Source of the DNA: Pseudomonadota bacterium
Lineage (GTDB): Bacteria; Bdellovibrionota_C; UBA2361; SZUA-149; DAOLCO01
Direction: 5' to 3'
DNA: 64,000 nucleotides
Assembly (NCBI GenBank): GCA_027487795.1
Contig: JAIYCX010000064.1
Location: 1-64,000 of the forward strand
Positions 8,330 to 16,705 of the stretch are shown here, piece after piece (positions within the stretch are counted from its first letter, which is position 1; each line of letters opens with the position of its first letter). The notes beneath the pieces are model-generated. The model was not told the origin of the DNA. It saw only the letters and a list, made by a program, of their open reading frames with translations, and ran no database searches. The translations under genes and the position numbers were made by a program.

Positions 8330-8540
8330 AGTTGGTTGAGTGTTGTCTTGGATTAGTTTCAATCTTTCGGAAGAAGTGGTTTGATTCAAGACCTCTGGTG
8401 GGGAGGCACGAAAAAATAATGTCTCGTCTTTCTCCTACGCCCCATCATCCTCCACTCCTCGCCCTGCTTCGAAGAACGGGTGTGGATAAATCTTATTTTG
8501 TTGTTGAAGCTAGAGTGTTGTCTAGTCATGGAGGTGTGGT

Positions 8541-10589
8541 GTGAGTAGACTAACCATCAATTCCAACATCTCATCCCTAAACACCCAGCGCAGTTTACTG
8601 AATGCTACTAAGAAAATATCCGACAGCTTCACTAAACTCTCCAGTGGCCTACGTATAAATAAAGCGAGTGATGACGCGGCTGGACTCTCTGTTGCTACTC
8701 TCTTAACCGCTGATAAAAGAGTAACTAATCAAGCTATAAGAAATTTAAATGATGGAGTGAGTTATTTAAATGTTGCAGAAGGAGCCCTGAATGAATTATC
8801 TAATATCGTAACAAGAATAAGTGAACTAGCAGAACAAGGCGCAAATGGAACTTTAGGAAATAAACAAAGAGAATCTCTGCAACAAGAAGTAACCAGTCTT
8901 CAAAGTGAGTATAATAGAATAATTAGATCTACTTCATTTAATGGTAATCAGTTACTAACCGGAACGACTACAAACACCCTACTGCAAGGAGGCTATGGTG
9001 CCGACGCTCAATTAGAAGTGCAGGTTGGTACTGAGTCTTTAGGGATTGCAAATGATCTTACTAGGGCTGGACTTACGACTCGGATTGATACTGATAGTGC
9101 GGGGAATGTGGGGAATAATATTTCTGAAGTCACCGCAATTTCCGCCGATGGCCGTTATGTGGCGTTTCAGTCAAATGCCACAAATCTAGTTTCTGGCGAT
9201 ACTAATCTAGTTCAAGACTCATTCATAAAAGATACGCAAACTGGAATTACTACTAGAATTAGTACTAATAGTGCAGGTAATCAGGCAAATGGTACATCCA
9301 CCGTCACCGCCATTTCCGCAGATGGCCGTTATGTAGCTTTTTGGTCAAATGCTACAAATCTTGTTTCAGGAGATACTAATCTGTCTACCGACTCTTTCAT
9401 AAAAGATATGCAAACTGGAATTACTACTAGAATTAGTACTGATAGTGCTGGTAATCAGGGAAATGGTAATTCAACCGTCAGTGCTATTTCCGCAGATGGC
9501 CGTTTTATAGCATTTAATTCTAATGCCTCAAACCTAGTTTCTGGCGATACTAATCTAGTTCAAGACTCCTTCATAAAAGATACTCAAACTGGAATTACTA
9601 CTAGAATCAGTACTGATAGTTCTGGCAGCGAGGGAAATAATAGTTCCACCGTCAGTGCCATTTCCGCAGATGGTCGTTATGTGGCGTTTCATTCAATTGC
9701 CACAAATCTAGTTTCTGGGGATACAAATCTTACTAGAGACTCATTCATAAAAGATACTCAAACTGGTATTACTACTAGAATCAGCACTAATAGTGCGGGT
9801 AATCAGGGAAATAATCAATCTCAAGTCACCGCCATTTCCGCAGATGGCCGTTATGTGGCTTTTTGGTCATTTGCCACTACTCTAGTTTCTGGGGATACGA
9901 ATGGAGTTCAAGACTCCTTCATAAAAGATACGCAAACTGGAATTACTACTAGGATTAGTACTGATAGTTCTGGTAATCAGGGGAATGGTAATTCAACCGT
10001 CAGTGCTATTTCCGCAGATGGCCGTTATGTGGCTTTTTATTCACAAGCCACAAATCTAGTTTCTGGGGATACGAATGGGGTTGTTGAAGACTCCTTCATA
10101 AAAGATACGCAAACTGGAATTACTACCAGAATTAGTACTGACAGTTCTGGTAATCAGGGAAATAATAATTCCTTAGTCAACGCCATTTCCGCAAATGGCC
10201 GTTATGCTGTTTATTATGATCAAGTAGTTGGCATCTCCTATCTCCGAGACCTCTCCCAAACCGGCGTCCAAGAAATCTCTGGCATGGTCGTATCAAACCA
10301 AGCTAGTGCAAAGATCACTCTTGATCTCTCCAAAAAATATCAAGATGAAATATCTCAATACAGAGCAGGGATTGGGGTGTCTTTAAGTAGGGCTAGTACA
10401 TTTATAAATTCTCTTCAGGTGCAGTCTGAGAATTATGAAGCTGCGGCATCGCAAATAACAGATATCGATGTAGCAGAAGAAAGTTCAAGACTTGCAGCTA
10501 CTCAAATTTTACAACAATCCGCAGCAAGTATCTTAGCTCAAGCTAATTTACAGCCGCGGTTGGTTCTCTCATTGTTGGGAGATTTATGA
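8541..10589 (+). CDS. fliC: Flagellin with seven PD40/TolB-type propeller repeats in the variable region
   Basis: Residues 1-150 are a canonical flagellin D0/D1 segment, containing SSLNTQRSLLNAT, LSSGLRINKASDDAAGLSVA and EYNRIIRSTSFNG. Residues 590-682 are the returning D1/D0 helices, ending SILAQANLQPRLVLSLLGDL. Between them, residues 178-575 hold seven tandem units of about 58 residues. Each unit follows the pattern TTRISTDSAGNQGN, AISADGRYVAF, NLVSGDTN, DSFIKDTQTG, the signature of PD40/TolB-type beta-propeller blades; the seventh is shorter and diverged. The filament core should still polymerise, with a surface propeller on each subunit. The start is GTG at 8541, supported by GGAGG six bases upstream. 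At 682 residues it is far longer than a minimal flagellin (about 270-500). Codon composition is GC-richer than in neighbouring genes. Confidence 0.9.
   Translation: MSRLTINSNISSLNTQRSLLNATKKISDSFTKLSSGLRINKASDDAAGLSVATLLTADKRVTNQAIRNLNDGVSYLNVAEGALNELSNIVTRISELAEQGANGTLGNKQRESLQQEVTSLQSEYNRIIRSTSFNGNQLLTGTTTNTLLQGGYGADAQLEVQVGTESLGIANDLTRAGLTTRIDTDSAGNVGNNISEVTAISADGRYVAFQSNATNLVSGDTNLVQDSFIKDTQTGITTRISTNSAGNQANGTSTVTAISADGRYVAFWSNATNLVSGDTNLSTDSFIKDMQTGITTRISTDSAGNQGNGNSTVSAISADGRFIAFNSNASNLVSGDTNLVQDSFIKDTQTGITTRISTDSSGSEGNNSSTVSAISADGRYVAFHSIATNLVSGDTNLTRDSFIKDTQTGITTRISTNSAGNQGNNQSQVTAISADGRYVAFWSFATTLVSGDTNGVQDSFIKDTQTGITTRISTDSSGNQGNGNSTVSAISADGRYVAFYSQATNLVSGDTNGVVEDSFIKDTQTGITTRISTDSSGNQGNNNSLVNAISANGRYAVYYDQVVGISYLRDLSQTGVQEISGMVVSNQASAKITLDLSKKYQDEISQYRAGIGVSLSRASTFINSLQVQSENYEAAASQITDIDVAEESSRLAATQILQQSAASILAQANLQPRLVLSLLGDL
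9072..10265 (+). repeat. Seven tandem ~174-bp repeats inside flagellin
   Basis: Each full unit is 174 bp (one is 177 bp) and encodes one predicted propeller blade. The first begins at 9072 and the seventh, shortened unit ends at 10265. Long stretches such as the codons for DTQTGITTRIST and SGDTN are nearly identical in DNA between units, which suggests recent duplication or homogenisation. Confidence 0.9.
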
Positions 10590-10834
10590 TGATGATTTTG
10601 AAAGAGAAAAACAGGGAGAGTGGAAGAAGGGAAGAGGAACCCTTCGACAAGCTCAGGGTCGACTAGGAAGTATTCTTTCTTGGGGGTGTGAGGAATATTA
10701 TACAGATATTTCCGAATCTCGAGCACACTTTGAGGCAAGCACAAATCCAGCTAATTACCATACCCCTCTGCTCCTTCCTGTTCCTCTTCAGGTCTTAAGC
10801 CTTCCTTCCTGTTTAGCTATTTTTAGACAAAACT
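10590..10834. other. Intergenic region between flagellin and tamA
   Basis: This 245-bp stretch starts purine-rich (GA/GGAAG tracts), contains a REP-like element at 10640-10665, and becomes CT-rich toward 10810. No clear intrinsic terminator for the flagellin gene was found. Confidence 0.4.
10640..10665. repeat. REP-like element of the DPELVEG class
   Basis: CCCTTCGACAAGCTCAGGGT followed by CGACTA matches a short dispersed repeat seen in many bacterial genomes. Its complement translates to VDPELVEG, a signature that often appears in spurious predicted proteins. Only one copy was seen in this window, in the GC-richer DNA just downstream of the flagellin. Confidence 0.6.
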
Positions 10835-13228
10835 CTAGAAAGCATTTCCGATAGAAAGTATAAACCTACCCCATCTTTCACCAAACTCCCTATTAGTTGC
10901 AAATCCAACTTCAGCACTAACTGGACCTATCGGTGTAGCATATTGTAGACCTATACCTGGAGAAAATTTAAAATCTTTAAGGTGATTTTTCAAGTCTACT
11001 GAAAAATCTGAATCCTTCCTTAAAAAAGACTGTCCATAGTCAAAAAACAGAATTCCCAAAATTCCTTGACCCAAATCTCTGCGAAACTCTTGTGAAAAAA
11101 CTAAAAAAGTATCCCCGCCCACAACCGAGCCTGAGGTAGATCTTGGTCCAACTTGAAATCTCGTATAACCTCTTAAAGAATCCCTACCACCTAAAAAGTA
11201 ACGACTTCCCAAAGGTACATTTTCAGAATTGAGTGTTTTAAAAAATCCACCTCTAACATTGAATGCATAAGTTAAATTATCCAGAACTGGGATAATCGTA
11301 GTCTCCTGAAAATGAGACTCAATCATATCAACTTCAGATCCAAGTTGAGTAGGAAAGTATGAACCTCCAAATTCTACTCGGTAACCTTTAGTTGCTACGA
11401 ATGGATCATCCCTCCTATCATAAATAAACGAGGATCTGATAACAGAATAATTAGTATTGCCAACGTCCCTGCTACCTAGAATAATATCTGGTTGAACTCC
11501 AAATAGTCTCTCTGAATAAATAGAATTAGATAGATTTATCTTAAGACCATCAATCAAAGGGTATCTTAGACCTTGCGTCACCCCTACTCTATCTAATTTA
11601 AAAGTTTGATTTAGATTTAAAGCAGTCTGATAAAAACCTTCTAAATTGTAATCAAGTGAAGATCCAAAAAGTTTAGGACTAACAAATGCCAATCTTGCTC
11701 TAGCAGCATCAAAATTAGTTAGCTTTTCCCTTACATATCCATCGACACCTAATATTATTGCTCTACCTGTACCTGATAAATTACGCTGCGCTACTTGAGA
11801 TTGTAGATGTATACCATCTTGAGTACTGACTTCGACTAACCCTTGAACTATACCTGCTTCCTTTTCTTTTACTTCTACTAATACATCATAACCTTTGGAC
11901 AGATCATTAGCTTTAGCTATTTTAATTTCAACATTAGAAAAGATACCCAAGCTTAAAATAGCTCTTCTTGACTTAGCTAACATTTCCTCCGTTACATGTT
12001 CCCCTACTTTAAAACCTAACTCACGAATAATCACTTTATCTTGAGTAAAGTAATTTCCAACTATTAGAATTCTAGATACCTTAGGTAAAGCTTCATCAAC
12101 TATTTCCTTTTGATCCTTAGTTATACTTAAATCAAGCTCTGCTTCCATATTAAGATCTTCATCTTTAGGAATTAAAGACTTTTCTCCTTCATTTATAACT
12201 ATAACTAAATTTTCACCGATATAATTATTTTTATCATCAAATTTATCTTGCCAAGAACATTCCAGTTTAGCTTGAGTATATCCAAAGTTGCTATACTCGC
12301 TTATTAAATCTCCGCAAACAATTCGATCAGAGCTATCGGATAAAGGAATATTCCTACTAGCTAATTGCAAAGAATCAAAAATTAGATTTGTAGGAATTGC
12401 TTTATTCCCTTCGACTTTAAAATAAATCCTATCGCGTGGAGTTATATTGATAATTAATTTACCACCCGAGATAGATTCTTTTATTCTAGCTTTAAAATAA
12501 TTTTCTTCTTTAAACTTTAAAAAGGCGTAATGTTTAATCTTTCTTAGTGCACTCTTATCTCTTATTACGGACAGTGCAAATGATTTAATATCACTTAATA
12601 TTGCTCTATGCTTATCTAAGTTCTCTCCCTCAAATAATACTTCTTTAAATCTAAGTGGTGTTTTTTCATGAATTTTAATTTTAATAGATAATAAAGGATA
12701 AGTTCTTTCTACTATCTGAGAAACTTCCACTTCAGCCTCTGGGTAACCACTAGCTTGATAATATGTTAAAATTCTCTTTTTGATTTCAGGTATATCTTCA
12801 GCAACAATATTATCTCCCGTTCTCTTGCCTATTTCCCTTCTAATATCTTTTGAATCTATAAAATTATTTCCTGTTATAATAACTTCAGACAAGACATTAA
12901 GAGCTTCTAATGAAAATACAATATTTAAGCCTTTTCCCTTACGTACAAAAGAAAAACTTACAATCTTAAAAATACCCCTTTCCTTAAGTACTTCAGCTGA
13001 TTTCTGAACATTTAATATTTCGCAAGGCTGTCCCTCTTTTACAGTAAGATTCCTTAATAAAGATTCATCTGACAAATTTAACTTTGATTCAAATAAAATT
13101 TTATCGATTAATACTTTTCCATCACAATCTTGGATATTACTATCTGCTAGCAAAAAACTAGAGTTAGCTGACAATAAGCAATAAAGACCACTAAATGCTA
13201 ACTTCAATAATATTATTTTGCTTCTCAT
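10835..13228 (-). CDS. tamA: Omp85-family outer-membrane assembly protein, TamA/BamA-like
   Basis: The 797-residue protein has a signal peptide (about 1-28) and a series of POTRA-like beta-alpha-alpha-beta units through about residue 420. Examples are VLSEVIITGNNFIDSKDIRR and VSRILIVGNYFTQDKVIIRE. A C-terminal 16-strand Omp85 barrel follows. The barrel carries the conserved RYFLGGRDSLRGYTRF, equivalent to the VRGF/VRGY lid-lock motif, and ends in a terminal aromatic residue (NAF). The number of POTRA units looks greater than the three of classical TamA, so it is intermediate with BamA. Overlap by ATGA with a tamB gene upstream makes TamA the best name. It would insert proteins into, or serve the homeostasis of, the outer membrane. 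Confidence 0.85.
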   Translation of the reverse strand: MRSKIILLKLAFSGLYCLLSANSSFLLADSNIQDCDGKVLIDKILFESKLNLSDESLLRNLTVKEGQPCEILNVQKSAEVLKERGIFKIVSFSFVRKGKGLNIVFSLEALNVLSEVIITGNNFIDSKDIRREIGKRTGDNIVAEDIPEIKKRILTYYQASGYPEAEVEVSQIVERTYPLLSIKIKIHEKTPLRFKEVLFEGENLDKHRAILSDIKSFALSVIRDKSALRKIKHYAFLKFKEENYFKARIKESISGGKLIINITPRDRIYFKVEGNKAIPTNLIFDSLQLASRNIPLSDSSDRIVCGDLISEYSNFGYTQAKLECSWQDKFDDKNNYIGENLVIVINEGEKSLIPKDEDLNMEAELDLSITKDQKEIVDEALPKVSRILIVGNYFTQDKVIIRELGFKVGEHVTEEMLAKSRRAILSLGIFSNVEIKIAKANDLSKGYDVLVEVKEKEAGIVQGLVEVSTQDGIHLQSQVAQRNLSGTGRAIILGVDGYVREKLTNFDAARARLAFVSPKLFGSSLDYNLEGFYQTALNLNQTFKLDRVGVTQGLRYPLIDGLKINLSNSIYSERLFGVQPDIILGSRDVGNTNYSVIRSSFIYDRRDDPFVATKGYRVEFGGSYFPTQLGSEVDMIESHFQETTIIPVLDNLTYAFNVRGGFFKTLNSENVPLGSRYFLGGRDSLRGYTRFQVGPRSTSGSVVGGDTFLVFSQEFRRDLGQGILGILFFDYGQSFLRKDSDFSVDLKNHLKDFKFSPGIGLQYATPIGPVSAEVGFATNREFGERWGRFILSIGNAF

Positions 13229-16200
13229 TTTAACACCTCTACTTCGTCACGATCTATGACTTCAGCACGACTATTCGAGAAGATAGTCCCCAATGAAAAA
13301 CCTTTAAAAGTTTTGCTAAATATAATTCCTAAACCAAAATTCCCCCCACCCGTCCTATTTGCATCAGTAACAGCCTGTGATCTCCAACTAGAAAACAATG
13401 AAAAGGTATCATCCAATCGATACTCTACTCTAGATCCACTTGCCCTATCTCCAGCTAACTCAGAAGATAAATTTAATCTATAATCAGGAACGAGCTGCCT
13501 GCCCGCAATTACCTGAGGTACGAATTCACCAGTACGTGCTGAAACAGTATTCTCAACTCTAATGTCATCAAATCCTGTGATACCCGCAAATCTCTCAGAA
13601 AGTGATAGATTTGAGCTTGGACTAATCAACTCTCTAAATCCAATATTTTTCTTATCTCCCTGTACTAATTGGAATTGATTTCCTCCGGTGCCTATCCCTA
13701 ATTGTCTAGCTAGGTCTTGTGGTGTAGAGACTGAATCAGATGTAAGGCTAACTTTATAATCTCTAAGCTTACCTACTACACTCAAATATACTTGAGTAAA
13801 ATTACTATTTAAACTCGTTAAGCTACCTTCGCTAGTGACTGAGATATCAGGATTTAATTCATTTATATTATCATTAAAAATTATCTTACCGCCTAATATC
13901 TGAAAATTGGTTTGATTTATTTTAAAAGAACCATCAACAACTTCTATATTTCCCTCTATATGGGGATTAAATAAATCCGATCTTATAAATAAATCAGTAT
14001 TAACTTCAGCCTGAAGCACATTTGTATCTATAACCAATGAGCTTGGGGTACTGATATGTATATTAGCGGCTACTCCACTACTTTTATTAGCAATTGAATT
14101 TTCCTTTTTTAGTCCGAAACCGCCTAATGCAAATTTAGTTAAAGCCTTTAATAAAGACTCCAAATTAATCTCACTAGAATAATTTCCTTCTTCGATTTTT
14201 ATTTCCCCAGAGAGAATAGGCGGTAGATTCTTTACAATATCAAGTTTCAAATTAGACGAAGTATCAATAAATAAACCAACATCAGGTTCAAGCTTAACAT
14301 CTTTAGCATCAAAAAGTAGCTCGCCTCTTCTTAATTGAGAATCTAAAATATCACTTAGAGCACCCCTTAAATAAAATTTCCCATCTGAAAGCTCTCCTCT
14401 GATTTCTTGCACAAGTACATTCTTACCATCAAAAACAACTCGACCATTTATATTATCAACCCCCAATACTGTTCGCCCAAGCTGTGAAGAAAATGATAAA
14501 TCATCTAGAATAATATTTCCAAATATAGCAGGAGACGATAATTGCCCAGATATAGAAGCATCTATTAATAGTGCCCCTTTTATTCCTTCTAGATGTCTAC
14601 CAAATGTAAGTATTTCCCCAGGAAAGAAACTTCCGCTTGCCTTAACCTTAATCCCATCTATCAAATCATAACCACCAGTTATGGTAAATAATTGACCCGA
14701 AAAATAAGCTCTAATAGCTCCTAGATTTACTTTAGAATTATTCATCTCCACGTTTAATGGCAATTCTATCTTTAAGTTTTTTTCATCAACAGGGAGCTTT
14801 ATAGAAGATATGTTTAATAATGCAGAGTTTTGATTTAAATCCGACAACTTAGTTTTTAAATTAAAACTACCAGACAGTTCTGTCGTCTTAAAAGCAAAAG
14901 ACTCACCTAAATTAAAAATATCTAAGGGCAAAGATTTAAAGTTAAGTTTAAAATCAAAGTCTTTAAAACTAGGAAATTCTATTTTAAAATCTCCATGATT
15001 ATCAGATAAAGTACCTTTAATTTCTGCTCTAGTTTTATTAACTATATAATCTGATTGAAGAATATTAACTTTTTTACTTTTATTAAAAATCTCTAACTTA
15101 CCATTTAGTAATGGTCCAGTATCAGATGAAAGCGCCCCAGTTATGATGCCGTTTAAGGTGAGTAAGATATCCTTGCTTTCCTTAATGAACTTACTTAGAA
15201 AATAATCTCCTATTGGGAAATTAATAATAGAAACATTACCAGTTAAAGGCATATTTTTATCTTTTAAATTAGAAGACAAATCTATAATAGGATGAACAGA
15301 TTCTAGATTAGTAAGAAGTAGACTTTGTCTCTCAGCCTTGCTGATAAGCTTTAATATGAAATCTTCATTTCTAATTTTCAAATTAGAATCTAAAGTTACA
15401 TCAGATAAAAATAAATCATTAAAATTTACTAGTCCCTTCCCTATTGTTTTGAATTGGGAGATATCAGTTGATAACTTTTCAGCAAATTCAGCTGATATTA
15501 AATTACTACTTACAAAATAATTTGATAGTATTGAAAAATATTTTGTATAAAATTCTAGCTCATTAATATTTAGCTTACGAATTTCCGAGTTGTAACTAAC
15601 GTTGCTCTTTACATATAATTCACTATCTTGTTGGCTATCTGAGATACTTACCGAAGTAACAGGAGAATCAATAGTACCGCTAATAGCACCATTCAAATAT
15701 AAGAACTTATTACTTAAATCTGTACTATCCTTACTTGATTTAATAGTCTCTAAGATGTTGAATTTTCTTTGCCCTTGGTAAGTAAAATTCATTACTTCAG
15801 TTTTGGAAACTATGTCACCTTTTACTTCAATAAATTCTTGATCTCTAGAGCTTATACATTTATCAAATTTTACTACTCCTTCCTTCACTCCAGCAATAAA
15901 ATCTAGATTTCCAAGCTGTTCCTTATTTTTTAAAAAACTAAATTGAACATCACTAGCTTTAGATTCTAAGAGAATAGTAGAAGTGGGGCTGTCTACAGGA
16001 TCAGTTGCATAAAAATAATCTACATTACCTGCTATGTATGCTGCCTTTGTTCCAAAAATAAAATTACTTTTATTAGCTGTGACAGTTGAAGTGACGGCTG
16101 GAGTGACAGCTGGCATGAGATCAGAATCAATACTATCAAACTTCGCACCATATATTCTTACTTTTGGCGCCCACACATGCCAAAAAGATTTTTTACCATT

Positions 16201-16590
16201 ATCAGAAAGTATAAACTTTAGAGTTTTAATAAAAGCGGATTCACTACCAAGGCTAATTACACTTGCTCCTGTAATGTTCACATCACTTATAACAATACTT
16301 CTACTTAATATTTCTGAAAGATTTAAAGAAACCTCTATTTTATCGAACTTAAAATATCCATTTAACGAATTATCCTGAGCGTTAAAATCATCTTTACATT
16401 CAATGTATCCATTTTTTAGAGATCCCTTAAGTTCTAAAAAGCTAATTTGTGGATCTGTGATACTTACCTTACAATTAGTCCCATTCTTAAAAACCTCCTG
16501 TACGGTATACCCTAGCAACTCAGGTGCTAGAAAATAAGCAAACAGCATAACACCGATGCTTAGTAAAAGTACTATTGCCCTTTTAAACAA
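13225..16590 (-). CDS. tamB: TamB/DUF490 translocation and assembly protein
   Basis: The 1121-residue protein has one N-terminal membrane anchor (about 5-22) and a long run of beta-rich, AsmA-like repeats. It ends in a TamB domain, with IEGNIEVVDGSFKINQTNFQ, LGGKIIFND, NPDISVTSEG and TPQDLARQLGIG. These are hallmarks of the periplasm-spanning, lipid-conducting groove proteins related to YhdP and VPS13. It ends in ATGA overlap with tamA, so the two are co-translated. It would bridge the inner membrane to the TamA barrel and is implicated in anterograde phospholipid transport and autotransporter assembly. It is somewhat shorter than the E. coli protein (about 1260 residues). Confidence 0.88.
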   Translation of the reverse strand: MFKRAIVLLLSIGVMLFAYFLAPELLGYTVQEVFKNGTNCKVSITDPQISFLELKGSLKNGYIECKDDFNAQDNSLNGYFKFDKIEVSLNLSEILSRSIVISDVNITGASVISLGSESAFIKTLKFILSDNGKKSFWHVWAPKVRIYGAKFDSIDSDLMPAVTPAVTSTVTANKSNFIFGTKAAYIAGNVDYFYATDPVDSPTSTILLESKASDVQFSFLKNKEQLGNLDFIAGVKEGVVKFDKCISSRDQEFIEVKGDIVSKTEVMNFTYQGQRKFNILETIKSSKDSTDLSNKFLYLNGAISGTIDSPVTSVSISDSQQDSELYVKSNVSYNSEIRKLNINELEFYTKYFSILSNYFVSSNLISAEFAEKLSTDISQFKTIGKGLVNFNDLFLSDVTLDSNLKIRNEDFILKLISKAERQSLLLTNLESVHPIIDLSSNLKDKNMPLTGNVSIINFPIGDYFLSKFIKESKDILLTLNGIITGALSSDTGPLLNGKLEIFNKSKKVNILQSDYIVNKTRAEIKGTLSDNHGDFKIEFPSFKDFDFKLNFKSLPLDIFNLGESFAFKTTELSGSFNLKTKLSDLNQNSALLNISSIKLPVDEKNLKIELPLNVEMNNSKVNLGAIRAYFSGQLFTITGGYDLIDGIKVKASGSFFPGEILTFGRHLEGIKGALLIDASISGQLSSPAIFGNIILDDLSFSSQLGRTVLGVDNINGRVVFDGKNVLVQEIRGELSDGKFYLRGALSDILDSQLRRGELLFDAKDVKLEPDVGLFIDTSSNLKLDIVKNLPPILSGEIKIEEGNYSSEINLESLLKALTKFALGGFGLKKENSIANKSSGVAANIHISTPSSLVIDTNVLQAEVNTDLFIRSDLFNPHIEGNIEVVDGSFKINQTNFQILGGKIIFNDNINELNPDISVTSEGSLTSLNSNFTQVYLSVVGKLRDYKVSLTSDSVSTPQDLARQLGIGTGGNQFQLVQGDKKNIGFRELISPSSNLSLSERFAGITGFDDIRVENTVSARTGEFVPQVIAGRQLVPDYRLNLSSELAGDRASGSRVEYRLDDTFSLFSSWRSQAVTDANRTGGGNFGLGIIFSKTFKGFSLGTIFSNSRAEVIDRDEVEVLK

Positions 16591-16705
16591 TCTTAACTCA
16601 CTATAAATAATGATTTTTTTCTAAATTCTTACGTCTTATTTATTTCTTTTAGAAAAGTCGCAAATATGACGAAATATAGTTCAATACCTACAATATTGCT
16701 ACTTT

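Larger units (their letters stand above)
7990..8540 (+). other. Long upstream region of the flagellin gene
   Basis: About 550 bp lie between the ABC exporter and the flagellin. They contain a perfect 12-bp palindrome GGTAAATTTACC (8006-8017), a 15-mer also found near 20441, and a 9-bp stem-loop (8113-8140). A sigma-54-like element lies at 8313-8329, and a strong GGAGG (8530-8534) sits six bases before the GTG start. From about 8380 the base composition becomes clearly richer in G and C. An 89-codon frame (8275-8544) has no start signal and looks spurious. Confidence 0.5.

Noticed and set aside
8275..8544. 89-codon plus-strand frame before the flagellin
   Set aside because: It starts with TTG without a ribosome-binding site, has no recognisable content and ends over the flagellin start.
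9072..10265. CRISPR-like or satellite array
   Set aside because: The repeats are in frame, 174-177 bp long with no spacers, and encode propeller blades.
10538..10744. 68-codon minus-strand frame after the flagellin
   Set aside because: It is the translation of the REP-like element (VDPELVEG) joined to the antisense of the flagellin 3' end, a well-known source of spurious proteins.
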